Part shown: positions 8,904 to 17,971 of the stretch, piece after piece | How positions within the stretch are numbered: position 1 is the first letter of the stretch | Layout: every line of letters begins with the position of its first letter | Notes under the pieces: generated by a model | What the model saw: the letters and a program-made list of their open reading frames with translations, nothing else | Databases searched by the model: none | Told to the model about the DNA's origin: nothing | Made by a program: the position numbers and the translations under genes | Source: RBG-13-68-16 sp050018455 | Lineage (GTDB): Bacteria; Acidobacteriota; Thermoanaerobaculia; Thermoanaerobaculales; Thermoanaerobaculaceae | DNA: 64,000 nucleotides | Assembly (NCBI GenBank): GCA_050018455.1 | Contig: JBEKAA010000009.1 | Span: forward strand, 1-64,000 | Reading direction: 5' to 3'

Positions 8904-10178
8904 ATGAAAGACGAATCGAGACTCGTTCCACTTGCAGCGCTCGCGGTGGCGGCCAGTATCCTCGTCCTATTCGTTTCCGCCTGCTCCAGGTCGCGCGAAG
9001 CCAAGGCCCACCAGGCACCGACAGTGGCCGTGGCAAGAGTCGCCGTGGAAGACCTGACGCGCGATCTGAGCCTGACCGCAGAGTTGAGGCCGTTTCAGGA
9101 AATTGAGGTGATGGCCAAGGTGGCGGGGTTCGTCAAGGCCATCTATGTGGATATTGGGGACCGGGTCAAGAAGGGCCAGCTGCTGGCTCTGCTGGAAGTC
9201 CCGGAAATGGTGGACGACCTGGCGAGCGGTAGGGCAGCGCTAAAAAGGAGCGAGGCCGAAGCGGAGCGGGCCAGGGACGAACTCCGCCGGGCGCAGGCGG
9301 CCCATGACATCGCAGACCTCTCCTTCACACGGCTCTCCCAGGTTGCGGCCCAGAGACCAGGATTGGTGGCACAGCAAGAGATCGACGACGTCAAGAGCAG
9401 GGACCTGGTGACGGACGCCCAGGTTGCAGCGGCGAGATCGGGTCTCGACGCTGCCAACGAGCAGATCGGCGTGAGCCAGGCCGCGCTGGAGAGGATCAAG
9501 ACGATGCTCGACTACGCTCGGGTGACCGCCCCCTTCAACGGCGTGGTGACCAAGCGTTACGCGGACACGGGCTCGATGATTCAAGCCGGCACCGCCTCGC
9601 AGACCCAGGCCATGCCCCTGGTGCGTCTCTCCCAGAACAGCGTGCTCAGACTCATCGTCCCGGTTCCCGAGTCGGCCGTTCCCACCGTCCACGTCGGCCA
9701 GCAGGTCGAGGTGCTCGTCCCGACCCTCAACCGCGCGTTTTCCGGAAAGGTTGACCGCTTCGCCAGCAGGCTCTCCGCCAGCACGCGCACCATGGATACC
9801 GAAATCGATGTGCCGAATCCGGGGCTCGTTCTCTTTCCGGGGATGTACGCGGAGGTGCGGCTGAACCTCGACCGGCGCGAGAAGGTGCTCGCCATCCCGG
9901 TGACCGCGGTCGATCTGGCCGGCGGCGAAGCCTCTCAGCAACCGAAAGGGGGAGCAAGCGGCCGCAGCGGGCAGGTGATGGTTGTGGCGGCCGACAACCG
10001 GGTCGAGGTACGGATTGTCTCCCTCGGCCTCGAGACCGCCGACAAGGTTGAGGTCCTTTCAGGGCTCAAGGAGGGGGACCTCGTCGTGATCAGCGGGCGT
10101 TCCAGCCTTCAGGCCGATCAGGAAGTGCAGCCGAAGGTCACGGTCGTGGGTGGGGCGCCGTCCTCGATCGGCCGTTAG
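8904..10178 (+). CDS. RND efflux periplasmic adaptor (membrane fusion protein)
   Basis: 424 aa lipoprotein: hydrophobic leader ending in a lipobox with Cys at about residue 27 (LFVSAC). The half-lipoyl motif (EIEVMAKVAGFVKAIYVDIG), a coiled-coil hairpin rich in Lys/Glu/Arg/Ala (about 100-195), then DYARVTAPFNGVVTKR and a beta-barrel region identify an AcrA/MdtA-type adaptor that links the inner-membrane pump to TolC. A -10-like TAGAAT sits 6 nt before the ATG, suggesting a very short or absent leader. First gene of a three-gene efflux operon. Confidence 0.95.
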   Translation: MKDESRLVPLAALAVAASILVLFVSACSRSREAKAHQAPTVAVARVAVEDLTRDLSLTAELRPFQEIEVMAKVAGFVKAIYVDIGDRVKKGQLLALLEVPEMVDDLASGRAALKRSEAEAERARDELRRAQAAHDIADLSFTRLSQVAAQRPGLVAQQEIDDVKSRDLVTDAQVAAARSGLDAANEQIGVSQAALERIKTMLDYARVTAPFNGVVTKRYADTGSMIQAGTASQTQAMPLVRLSQNSVLRLIVPVPESAVPTVHVGQQVEVLVPTLNRAFSGKVDRFASRLSASTRTMDTEIDVPNPGLVLFPGMYAEVRLNLDRREKVLAIPVTAVDLAGGEASQQPKGGASGRSGQVMVVAADNRVEVRIVSLGLETADKVEVLSGLKEGDLVVISGRSSLQADQEVQPKVTVVGGAPSSIGR

Positions 10179-10190
10179 GAGGATCGAACC

Positions 10191-13100
10191 GTGTCCCGTT
10201 TTGCAATCCGCAATCCGTATCTCATCATCGTCGTCAGCCTGATCATCCTCGTGGTGGGGGTCACCAGCCTCGATCAGATGCCGGTCGACATGTTCCCCGC
10301 CATGAACATCCCCGTCGTCGTCGTGGCCACGTTCTACTCGGGGATGCCTCCGGAGCAGATCGAAACCGACATCACCAGCCGCTTCGAGCGATTCTTTACC
10401 CTGGGCAGCGGCATCGATCACATCGAATCTCGCTCACTGCCCGGGGTGAGTGTGATCAAGGTCTACTTCCAGCCAGGAACCAATCCAGATTCAGCGGTCA
10501 CTACCATCTCCAATCTGGCGATGGCGCAACTGCGTCGGCTCCCGCCGGGGACGCTGCCGCCGGTGGTGCTCAAGTTTGACGCTTCGAGCTTGCCGGTCTG
10601 CCTGGTAACCCTGAAGGGTGAGGGGCTGGATGAAACCAAGCTTCGCGACCTTGCACAGTTCCAGGTGCGCAACCAGATTGCCGGCGTCCCGGGCGCCAGC
10701 GTCCCCCAGCCGTTCGGCGGCCGCTACCGCCAGATCATGATCTACACCAACCCCCACAAGCTGGAAGCGCACCAGCTGAGCATCATGGACGTGGTGCGGG
10801 CGGTCAACGAGGCGAATCTGATCCTTCCCTCAGGCGACGTGCAGATCGGCCCTCTCGACTACAACATCTACACCAACAGCCAGCTGGACACGGTCGAGCA
10901 GATCAACGAACTGCCGATCAAAATGGTCGGCCAGTCCCCGGTCCGCGTCGCGGACATCGGCACGGCCAAGGACGCCCAGCAGATCCAGACCAACATCGTC
11001 CGGGTGGACGGCCAGCGGTCGGTCTACCTCCCGGTCCTGAAGCAGGGAGGGGACACCAACACCATCGCGGTGGTGGACGGCATCAAGCACGGGGTACAGC
11101 ACCTGTTCGATGTGCCGAAGGAGCTGATCTGCCGCGTGGTGTTCGACCAATCGGTGTTCGTGAAGACCGCGATCGAGACGCTTCTGCATGAGGGGGCGAT
11201 CGGCCTCTTCCTCACCTCGGTGATGATCCTTGTCTTCCTCGGAAGCATGCGGGCTACGGTGGCGGTCTTCTTCTCGATCCCCCTCTCCGCCCTGGCGACC
11301 TTCATCGCCCTCTCGTTGGGGGGGAGCTCCGTCAACAGCATGGTGCTGGGGGGACTGGCGCTCGCATTTTCCCGGCTGATCGACAACTCGGTCGTCGTTC
11401 TGGAGAACATCTACCGCCACATGGAACTGGGCGAGCCCCCTGAGGCAGCGGCCGAAAAGGGTGGGAGGGAAGTAGCCCTTCCGGTTCTGGCCGCCACCCT
11501 CACCACTGTGGTGGTGTTCTTCCCCGTTACGTTCCTCTATGGGGTGAGTAAATTCCTCTTCTCCGCCCTGGCGCTGGCCGTTGTCCTTTCCCTGTTTGCC
11601 TCGTATGTCGTTGCCATGACCGTCGTTCCGCTCTTTTGCGCCCGTTTCATCAAGGCACCCGCCCACCACGGCACGCCGGCTTCTGAGATGCCCGTCGCGG
11701 TGGACCACCCGAAGGGCCGGGGCACATTCGGAGAGCGCTTTAACGTCTGGTTCAATGACGGTTTCGAGAATTTTCTCAAGGTCTACGACCGCGCGGTCGC
11801 CGTGACGCTGCGGCGGCCGGTCGCAACCCTGGCGTGGTTCGGCGTGATCTTCGTACTCAGTATCGCCCTCTTCCCACTCATCGGGGTATCGTTCTTCCCG
11901 CGGACCGATGCAGGCCAGTTCGTCATCAACCTCAAGGCCCCGTCCGGCACGCGCCTATCCGTGACGGAGGAGGAGGTCGCCAAGGTGGAGAACCTGGTTC
12001 GCCGGTTAGTCCTTCCGGAGGACTTGGGGATGGTGGTCTCCAACATCGGCTCGACCCCCGACTTTTCTGCAATCTATACCCCAAACTCCGCCATGCACAC
12101 CGCGTTCGTCCAGGTGAGCCTGAAGGAAGAGCACACAATCGGCAGCTATGACTACATGTCACGCATGAAGCAACGGATCGCTTCAGAGTTGCCGGAGCTT
12201 ACTGCCTACTTCCAGTCCGGCGGCCTGGTGGACGCGGTGCTGAACATGGGGATGCCGGCCCCGATCGACGTACAGGTGGCGGGCTCCAACATGCAGGCCG
12301 CGTTTGACACGGCCCAGAGGCTCGCCGCGCAGATCCGTGGGATCGGCGAAGTGGCGGATGCCTACATACCGCAGGATCTGGACTATCCGGCGCTCAGGAT
12401 GGACATCGACCGGACCCGTGCCAGCGAGCTCGGCCTGAATCAAAAGGAAGTGGTTGACAACGTCATCACCGCCCTCACCTCGAACGGCATGATCGCGCCG
12501 AGCTTCTGGATCGATCCGCAGACCGGGAACGATTACATGTTGACGGTTCAATACCCGGAAGACCAGATCAAATCGCTGGCGGATCTGTCGGCGATACCGC
12601 TCAAGGCCGCCAAGAACAGCGAGCCGACGCGGCTCGACATGATCAGCAGCTTGCGCCGAATCAATTCCCCCACGGAGGTTGACCACTACCAGTTGCGCCG
12701 CGCTATCGACATCTACGTCCGGCCGCAGCACGAAGACCTGGGCAAGATCGCCAGCGCCATCGACCGCATCATCGCCAAGACAAAGGTACCCGAAGGACTG
12801 ACCGTTACCTTGCGCGGCAGTGTGCAGGGAATGCGGTCCTCGTTCAGCAGCTTCGCCGCTGGTCTCTGTCTGGCGGTAGTGCTCCTCTACCTGATCCTGG
12901 TGGCCCAGTTCCGGTCGTTCATCGACCCGTTCATCATCCTGGTCGCCGTGCCGCCGGGGCTGGCCGGGGTTATCGTCACGCTCCTCCTGACCGGGACGAC
13001 GTTGAATGTCATGTCGCTCATGGGGATCGTCATGTTGGTGGGGATCGCGGTTTCGAACAGCATCCTGATCGTCGAGTTCACCCGGCATCTGCGGGAGGAG

Positions 13101-13382
13101 GGGATGCGGGTGCGAGAGGCAGTGGCGGTCGCCTGCCGCGTCAGGCTACGTCCGGTGCTGATGACCTCTCTGGCCACCATCATCGGGCTTCTTCCCATGG
13201 CGCTCAAGCTTGGGGCAGGGAGCGAGGCGTACGCCCCTCTGGCGCGGGCGATCCTGGGAGGACTGAGCGTGTCGGTCGCGCTTACGGTGTTCCTGGTCCC
13301 CGCCGCGTATCTGCTGGTGTACGACAAGGAACGAAAGGGATTGGGAATCGGATCGCTGCTGCAAAGATGGAGGAGTGCATGA
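10191..13382 (+). CDS. RND efflux pump, inner-membrane permease
   Basis: 1063 aa, GTG start 12 bp after the adaptor gene. Layout is typical of AcrB/HAE1-like permeases: TM1, a large periplasmic porter loop (FYSGMPPEQIETDIT), TM2-6, a second loop, TM8-12. TM4 reads SRLIDNSVVVLEN where classical pumps have a DD pair; here a single Asp is followed by Asn, so proton coupling may use a different residue set. The C-terminal half has the FDPFIIL-type and MSLMGIVMLVGIAVSNSIL segments. Substrate unknown (drugs, detergents or lipids). Confidence 0.95.
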   Translation: MSRFAIRNPYLIIVVSLIILVVGVTSLDQMPVDMFPAMNIPVVVVATFYSGMPPEQIETDITSRFERFFTLGSGIDHIESRSLPGVSVIKVYFQPGTNPDSAVTTISNLAMAQLRRLPPGTLPPVVLKFDASSLPVCLVTLKGEGLDETKLRDLAQFQVRNQIAGVPGASVPQPFGGRYRQIMIYTNPHKLEAHQLSIMDVVRAVNEANLILPSGDVQIGPLDYNIYTNSQLDTVEQINELPIKMVGQSPVRVADIGTAKDAQQIQTNIVRVDGQRSVYLPVLKQGGDTNTIAVVDGIKHGVQHLFDVPKELICRVVFDQSVFVKTAIETLLHEGAIGLFLTSVMILVFLGSMRATVAVFFSIPLSALATFIALSLGGSSVNSMVLGGLALAFSRLIDNSVVVLENIYRHMELGEPPEAAAEKGGREVALPVLAATLTTVVVFFPVTFLYGVSKFLFSALALAVVLSLFASYVVAMTVVPLFCARFIKAPAHHGTPASEMPVAVDHPKGRGTFGERFNVWFNDGFENFLKVYDRAVAVTLRRPVATLAWFGVIFVLSIALFPLIGVSFFPRTDAGQFVINLKAPSGTRLSVTEEEVAKVENLVRRLVLPEDLGMVVSNIGSTPDFSAIYTPNSAMHTAFVQVSLKEEHTIGSYDYMSRMKQRIASELPELTAYFQSGGLVDAVLNMGMPAPIDVQVAGSNMQAAFDTAQRLAAQIRGIGEVADAYIPQDLDYPALRMDIDRTRASELGLNQKEVVDNVITALTSNGMIAPSFWIDPQTGNDYMLTVQYPEDQIKSLADLSAIPLKAAKNSEPTRLDMISSLRRINSPTEVDHYQLRRAIDIYVRPQHEDLGKIASAIDRIIAKTKVPEGLTVTLRGSVQGMRSSFSSFAAGLCLAVVLLYLILVAQFRSFIDPFIILVAVPPGLAGVIVTLLLTGTTLNVMSLMGIVMLVGIAVSNSILIVEFTRHLREEGMRVREAVAVACRVRLRPVLMTSLATIIGLLPMALKLGAGSEAYAPLARAILGGLSVSVALTVFLVPAAYLLVYDKERKGLGIGSLLQRWRSA

Positions 13383-14671
13383 TCATGCGTTTGCTTATCA
13401 GCATGTGGGCCGCGTTCCTCGTTCTCGCGAGCGCCCCTCTCCACGCCCAGGAGATACTGCACCTGAAGCTGGCGGAGGCGGAAGAGCTGGCGGTAAAGAA
13501 CAACCCCCAGTTGGCGGCGGCAACGCTCGAGGCGACAGCGTCCTCCCAGGTTCCCGCCGAATACAGGTCGGCCTACTTCCCCACGCTGTTTGCGAGCGCC
13601 GCTGGGGTGGACGCTGAAGACGGCACTCGTCTGGCTGCGTGGGGGTTGACAAATCCGGTCGTCTACGACCACGTCGCCGCCGGCGTCACCGTCAACCAGA
13701 TGGTCACCGACTTCGGCCGGACCGGGGACCTGCTCGACATGGCGAGGCTTCGCGCGGACGCGCAGAACCAGGCGACCGAACGCACCCGCGCCGAGGTCCT
13801 CCTGGCGACCGGCCAGGCCTATTTCGGACTGCTCCGGGCGCAGGCCGTTCTTCAGGTTGCCCGGCAAACCGTCGAGGAGCGGCAGTTGGTCGCCGACCAG
13901 ATCACCGCCCTGGCCAGGAGCAACCTGAGATCGGCGCTCGACGTCAGTTTCGCCAACGTGAACCTCGCCGATGCCAAGCTGCTCCTGCTCCAGTCGGAAA
14001 GCACCTTCGACGCGGTCCAGGACCAACTCGCCACCGTTCTGGGACTACCGGGCGGCACGCGGTTCGATCTCGCAGAGGAGCCGATGCCAACGCCGCTCCC
14101 CGACGAACCGGACGACCTGGTGCAGCAGGCGCTCCAGAATCGGCCCGAACTGAAGGGGCTTCACCTTGAGCAGAGAGCCGCGGAAAAATTCGCCAGCGCC
14201 GAGCGCGCGCTCAACTACCCATACGTCGGGATCATCGGGACGGCCGGCGTTGTGCCGTCCGGGGCGGTGCAGGTGCCGGAACACTACGGCGCCATCGGCG
14301 TGGGCGTCAACATCCCGATCTTCAACGGCGGGCTCTTCAAGGCCCGCGAGACCGAGGCAGGGTTTCGGTCGCAGGCGGCCAAACAGCGGGTCAACGACTT
14401 GGAGTTCCAGGTCGTTCGCGATGTCCGCGTCGCCTACCTAAACGAAAAGACGGCCCGCGACCGGGTAGCCCTTTCAGAGCAGATGTTCAACCAGGCGCAG
14501 TCCTCGCTCGATCTTGCCCAAAGCCGCTACGCCCTCGGCCTCAGCTCCATCGTTGAGCTGAGCCAGGCCCAGCTGAACCTGACCACAGCACGAATCGCCG
14601 CGGCAAGCACGAAGTACGATTGGCAGGCGTATCGCCTCAACGTCGATTTCCAGATCGGCACACTGAAATAG
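13379..14671 (+). CDS. TolC-like outer-membrane efflux channel
   Basis: About 430 aa. The ATG at 13379 overlaps the pump stop codon (ATGA); an ATG at 13385 fits the GGAGGAG at 13369-13375 with better spacing, and either gives the signal peptide MRLLISMWAAFLVLASAPLHA. Two repeated OEP domains are visible, with LxLAEAEELAVKNNPQLAAA at the N-terminus and the long coiled helices typical of TolC; the C-terminal repeat ends with SIVELSQAQLNL. It completes the tripartite efflux system. A terminator-like hairpin follows. Confidence 0.95.
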   Translation: MIMRLLISMWAAFLVLASAPLHAQEILHLKLAEAEELAVKNNPQLAAATLEATASSQVPAEYRSAYFPTLFASAAGVDAEDGTRLAAWGLTNPVVYDHVAAGVTVNQMVTDFGRTGDLLDMARLRADAQNQATERTRAEVLLATGQAYFGLLRAQAVLQVARQTVEERQLVADQITALARSNLRSALDVSFANVNLADAKLLLLQSESTFDAVQDQLATVLGLPGGTRFDLAEEPMPTPLPDEPDDLVQQALQNRPELKGLHLEQRAAEKFASAERALNYPYVGIIGTAGVVPSGAVQVPEHYGAIGVGVNIPIFNGGLFKARETEAGFRSQAAKQRVNDLEFQVVRDVRVAYLNEKTARDRVALSEQMFNQAQSSLDLAQSRYALGLSSIVELSQAQLNLTTARIAAASTKYDWQAYRLNVDFQIGTLK

Positions 14672-14699
14672 GTCACCGCCGTTGTGAGCGTACCTCATC

Positions 14700-14728
14700 G
14701 GAAAGGGCGCGACTTCTGCGCTTTTTCC
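14700..14728 (+). terminator. Terminator-like hairpin after the efflux operon
   Basis: GGAAAGGGCGC pairs with GCGCTTTTTCC (two G-U pairs) around a 7-nt loop, placing a T5 run in the 3' arm, 29 bp after the TolC stop codon. Confidence 0.6.
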
Positions 14729-14787
14729 AGTTCATCCGTGGGCCGCGCCCGCTAGCCGACCGGCCTGCCGCGTGCCCTCCTGAGCCT

Positions 14788-14815
14788 TTGACACCTCCCC
14801 TCAGCGGCGTACCAT
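14788..14815 (+). promoter_or_regulatory. Promoter of the dead porin gene
   Basis: -35 TTGACA (14788-14793), 16-bp spacer, -10 TACCAT (14810-14815). About 60 nt further on is GGGGAGGCC followed by an ATG at 14881. The promoter looks intact although the gene it serves is broken. Confidence 0.6.
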
Positions 14816-14880
14816 CGGCCCAGATACGCAAGGAGACTCCTATCCATCAGCCTGCCGACCCCGCCGAAACCGGGGAGGCC

Positions 14881-16563
14881 ATGGATGTGAACAAGACGCG
14901 GTGGGACCAGTTTGCTTGAGCGAGATTGCACAACCAGCGGCACCAGAATCGAAAGGATAGGACTTTCGCATACGCTTCGCCGTTCAGGATTTTCGGAGGT
15001 CGCGGCATTCTCATTGCCGGCGCGACTCTCCTGCTCTCGGCTGGGGGGAGCCACCTTTACGCGCAGTACGACAAGGTCCTCGCGCGGGGATCGGACTCGG
15101 TCCGCACGCCCATTGGCGGGCCGGCGTCCTCCCCTTTGATCTCCACGGAGCCCTACGACGCCCCCGATTTCCGGCCCACCGGCTTGCTCAACGATCAACT
15201 GCCAAAGTGGCTCCAGTTCGGTCTCGACGAACGCCTCCGTTTCGAAGGGTACGACGGCGGCGGTTTCATACCAATTTGCCATCGAACATGTCATTCCGAG
15301 GAGCGGAGCGACGAGGAATCTGGGTGGGGGAAAGCCTGGATCTACCAGCCCCCTCCCAGATCCCTCGCTGCGCTCGGGATGACAACTTTGCTCTACGACT
15401 GATGGCAAATTGGTTTCAAGCCGGGGAATGACGATTCCTATCTCCTCAACCGCTTCCGTTTCGGCGCGATCGTACGGCTGGCCAGTTGGTTCAAATTTGT
15501 GGGACAGCTTCAGGATTGCGCGCTCGTTCTTCCAGAAGCCGCCCTACGGCCCGCCGAACGAAGTGAAATGGGACCCTAAACTCGCGTATGTCGAGTTCGG
15601 CGATCCGGAAAACAAGCCGATCACGGTGCGCGTCGGCCGCCAGCTCCTCGACTACACCAACACGATCACTGCCAACTCGGAGTGGCGCAACCAGGCGCGC
15701 TCGTATGACGCCGTAGTCACCAACATTCATGTGGATCAGTTCCGTGTGTCCCTGTTCGCCGCCTCCGTGGTCATCCCGCTCATCCAGGGGATCGGCCACA
15801 ACCAGGAGGGCAACAACATTTATGGCGCGTTTGGCACGATTACGGATACGATCCCGAAATCCCGGATCGAGCCGTTTGTGCTCTGGCGCGTTGTGCCGAG
15901 TGTGGCCATGGAGACGACCGTCAAGGTGAAGACCGGTCACCTGAGCGAGCAGGCGTACGGCCTGCGAATCGCCGGCCGGGACATCTCGAATTTCGACTAC
16001 CGCGCGGAAGTGATCCATGAGGCAGGCTTCGCCGGCCCCAACACCGTCGAGGCCTGGGGCACGACGTTCGGCGCGGGCTATACGGTCCCTTCCATCGGCT
16101 GGAAGCCGCGCTTCTTCGCGGGCTACGACTACGCTTCCGGAGACAAGAATCCAAGCGACGGCGTGCGCGGCACCTTCGACACCATGTACCCCACTGTTCA
16201 TGACCGCTTTGGCATTACAGATCAGTTCGGCTGGCAGAACATCGTGGCGGGCCGCGTCGGCGTTACCCTCGTTCCACACCGCCGCTGGTCGGTCACCGGC
16301 CAGTACCTCGATTTCTGGCTGGCCAGAGCCACGGACTCGCTGTACAACACCTCGGGAGGCTCCGTTCTGCGCGACAGCACCGGGAACTCCGGCCGGCACA
16401 TCGGCGAGGAAGTCGATTTCTACACCTAGTACGAGATCAACCGGGAAGTGTACGTCGGCACCGGGATCGGCCACATCCTGCCGGGCGAGTTCCTGGCGAA
16501 GGCGGGGAAGGGTGCTCCCTACACATCTGCGTATCTCGTGATCGAGATGTTCGATGGCAAAAG
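14881..16563 (+). pseudogene. Alginate-export-type outer-membrane barrel, pseudogene with four lesions
   Basis: In reading order: ATG at 14881 after GGGGAGGCC; an in-frame TGA at 14917 (a TTG at 14926 is the alternative start); a hydrophobic leader GILIAGATLLLSAGG; LQFGLDERLRFEGYDGGG; a 150-bp palindromic insertion at 15269-15418 bringing an in-frame TGA; continuation FKPGNDDSYLLNRFRFGA in the original frame; a +1 frameshift near 15516 (extra T after LQD); ARSFFQKPPYG through VGRQLLDYTNT to EVDFYT; TAG at 16427; then YEINREVYVGTGIGHILPGEF. The LLNRFRFG and RVGRQLL segments resemble alginate-export/porin proteins. The end is approximate because the frame stays open past the likely barrel end. 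Confidence 0.85.
15270..15414. mobile_element. MITE-like palindromic insertion
   Basis: Perfect 14-bp terminal inverted repeats, ACCAATTTGCCATC at 15270-15283 and its complement at 15401-15414, flank an inner imperfect palindrome (TGTCATTCCGAGGAGCGG at 15289 against CTCGGGATGACA ending at 15384). The direct repeat GGTTTCA appears at 15262-15268 and 15412-15418, consistent with a target duplication that partly merges with the terminal repeat. It has no coding capacity. The inner TGTCATTCCGAG type of palindrome resembles a repeat common in many uncultured bacteria (from memory). Removing 150 bp restores the porin reading frame exactly. Confidence 0.85.
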
Positions 16564-16678
16564 GGTCCACTCAATGAGAAGGGCCTTGAACCCCTCCACT
16601 GAGCTGAGCGAACGGGATCGGCACCTCAAGGGAACGGATAGAGGTGAGATGTGGCGGCTGAATTACCCGGGCCGATTC

Positions 16679-17404
16679 TCAACCGGTCTGTTCGTTTTCC
16701 CGCAGCGCCTTGAGCAGCTTCTCCGGAGAAAAATCGGGGGCCTGGCACGAGTCGATGATACGTCGATCTTTTCGGCTGATACGTTCCGCAACCTCGGGCA
16801 GCTCCGCCGCGATCCCGATTGGAATGGCGAGCACTCCATGACAATCCGCATAGAGGAGGTCCCCCGGACCGATTGCGAGCCCGAATATCTCGACCGGCAC
16901 GCCAAAGTCGACGAGGTGCGTGAAGGAGTGCGATACCGTGACGGACTTCGCGAATACTGGGAGCCCCAGCCTCCTCAGACCGGGAACGTCTCGGACTGAG
17001 CCATCGGAGATCACCCCTTCGCAGCCGAAGGCCTTGAGGATTGCCCCGTGGACCTCTCCGATACAGGAACCTTCCCCACCGTCATCCTTCAGTCTTTCGA
17101 ATACTGCAACCCGCGGACGTGGCAGACGTTCGATTGCACTCCACCAGTCGGTGCGGTCGACAAACCTACCCCCGGTCACCGGCGGGCCCGACGATTTGAC
17201 CCGGAACGTTGCGGCGTAGCCGAGTATCCGATCGTCCGGGCCGGTGACAGGGCCGAGGCCGGGGCGGGTAAACCCCTCGTTGCGGAGCCGGACATCAAAG
17301 CATTCGATGGCATCTGCGATCGTGCAGGTATCGAACCTCCGAATTGCCTCAAGCCGTTCCGGGGTCAGCACCTGCGCTTGGAAGCCGCCACTATCGCGAT
17401 CCAT
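16679..17404 (-). CDS. RraA-family protein (4-hydroxy-4-methyl-2-oxoglutarate aldolase-like)
   Basis: 241 aa from the ATG at 17402-17404, chosen because GAGGAGGAGG precedes it; an upstream in-frame start lacks a ribosome site. The family fold is shown by FDTCTIADAIE at the N-terminus, GCEGVISDGSVRDVPGLRRL (substrate Arg and metal-coordinating Asp) and GDLLYADCHGVLAIP. Members are aldolases or decarboxylases of oxo-acids, or in E. coli the RNase E regulator; the longer form and intact RD pair favour an enzyme. Its 3' end overlaps degraded remains of the porin pseudogene on the other strand. A TTGACA promoter lies upstream. Confidence 0.85.
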   Translation of the reverse strand: MDRDSGGFQAQVLTPERLEAIRRFDTCTIADAIECFDVRLRNEGFTRPGLGPVTGPDDRILGYAATFRVKSSGPPVTGGRFVDRTDWWSAIERLPRPRVAVFERLKDDGGEGSCIGEVHGAILKAFGCEGVISDGSVRDVPGLRRLGLPVFAKSVTVSHSFTHLVDFGVPVEIFGLAIGPGDLLYADCHGVLAIPIGIAAELPEVAERISRKDRRIIDSCQAPDFSPEKLLKALRENEQTG

Positions 17405-17478
17405 TTGGCCTCCTCCTCGGTGATGTTTCCAAAGGGCCACCCTAGGTCATGAGTCGAAACCTCAATTTCAAGAAAAGT

Positions 17479-17507
17479 AGAGAACCACATCGTTCGGCCG
17501 GTGTCAA
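17479..17507 (-). promoter_or_regulatory. Promoter of the RraA-like gene
   Basis: Minus-strand -35 TTGACA (17507-17502), 17-bp spacer, -10 TTCTCT (17484-17479). The predicted leader is about 70 nt to the ATG at 17404. Confidence 0.55.
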
Positions 17508-17535
17508 CCTGGACTTCCCTGAGCCAACCACCTCG

Positions 17536-17573
17536 CGAACGGCCGGCGCGGGAATTTCCGCGCCGGTCGTTCG
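17536..17573. other. Strong 16-bp hairpin
   Basis: CGAACGGCCGGCGCGG pairs with CCGCGCCGGTCGTTCG (one G-U pair) around GAATTT. No T-run follows on either strand, so it is not a standard terminator. It lies in the 567-bp gap between the RraA-like gene and the aldehyde dehydrogenase, just upstream of the RraA promoter. That gap otherwise holds only the word arrays at 17688-17938 and no gene. Confidence 0.6.
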
Positions 17574-17687
17574 TTGTGAGCGATCGGAGGGCAACCTCCG
17601 CCGGGGTGTGAACCTCGGACGGGGCCGCTGACTGGGGGGGAGGCGGCCCCGGTTTCTTTCTGCCGCCCTGCCCAGACCAAACAGCGG

Positions 17688-17938
17688 AGGAGCAGAGGTG
17701 CTGAGGCGCGGAGGAGAAACGAAAAGGGTCAAACGTGAAAGGTCAAAGGGGAAACGGAAGACGGCCTGTGTAGTCCTGCTTTCCGTCTGACGTTTGACCT
17801 TTTCCCTTTGACTGCCCCGTCTCCTCCCCTCCGCCCCTCTGCCGTGGTTGAACTTTCGAACCTCTGAACGTGCGAACCTGCGAACGGCTCTTTGCTCCCC
17901 TGCTCCCCTGCCCCTCCGCTCCTCTGCCGTTCTTGCCT
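17688..17938. repeat. Composite 7-nt and 8-nt word arrays, partly inverted
   Basis: In order on the plus strand: an octamer block GCNGAGGN (x4); heptamers gagAAAC, gaaAAGG, gtcAAAC, gtgAAAG, gtcAAAG, gggAAAC, ggaAGAC; a short spacer; the complementary heptamers (TTTGACC, TTTTCCC, TTTGACT words); a CTCCCCTCCGCC octamer block; four octamers ending GAAC (period 8, 17859-17890); and another pyrimidine octamer block. The heptamer blocks at about 17723-17760 and 17780-17815 are opposite-strand versions of each other and can fold together. The array stops about 35 bp before the aldehyde dehydrogenase start. Confidence 0.85.
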
Positions 17939-17971
17939 GCCGCGCTACGATGGACTTCCCGGGAGGCCCTC

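Noticed and set aside
17688..17938. CRISPR array
   Set aside because: Units are only 7-8 bp with no repeat-spacer alternation and no cas genes in the window.
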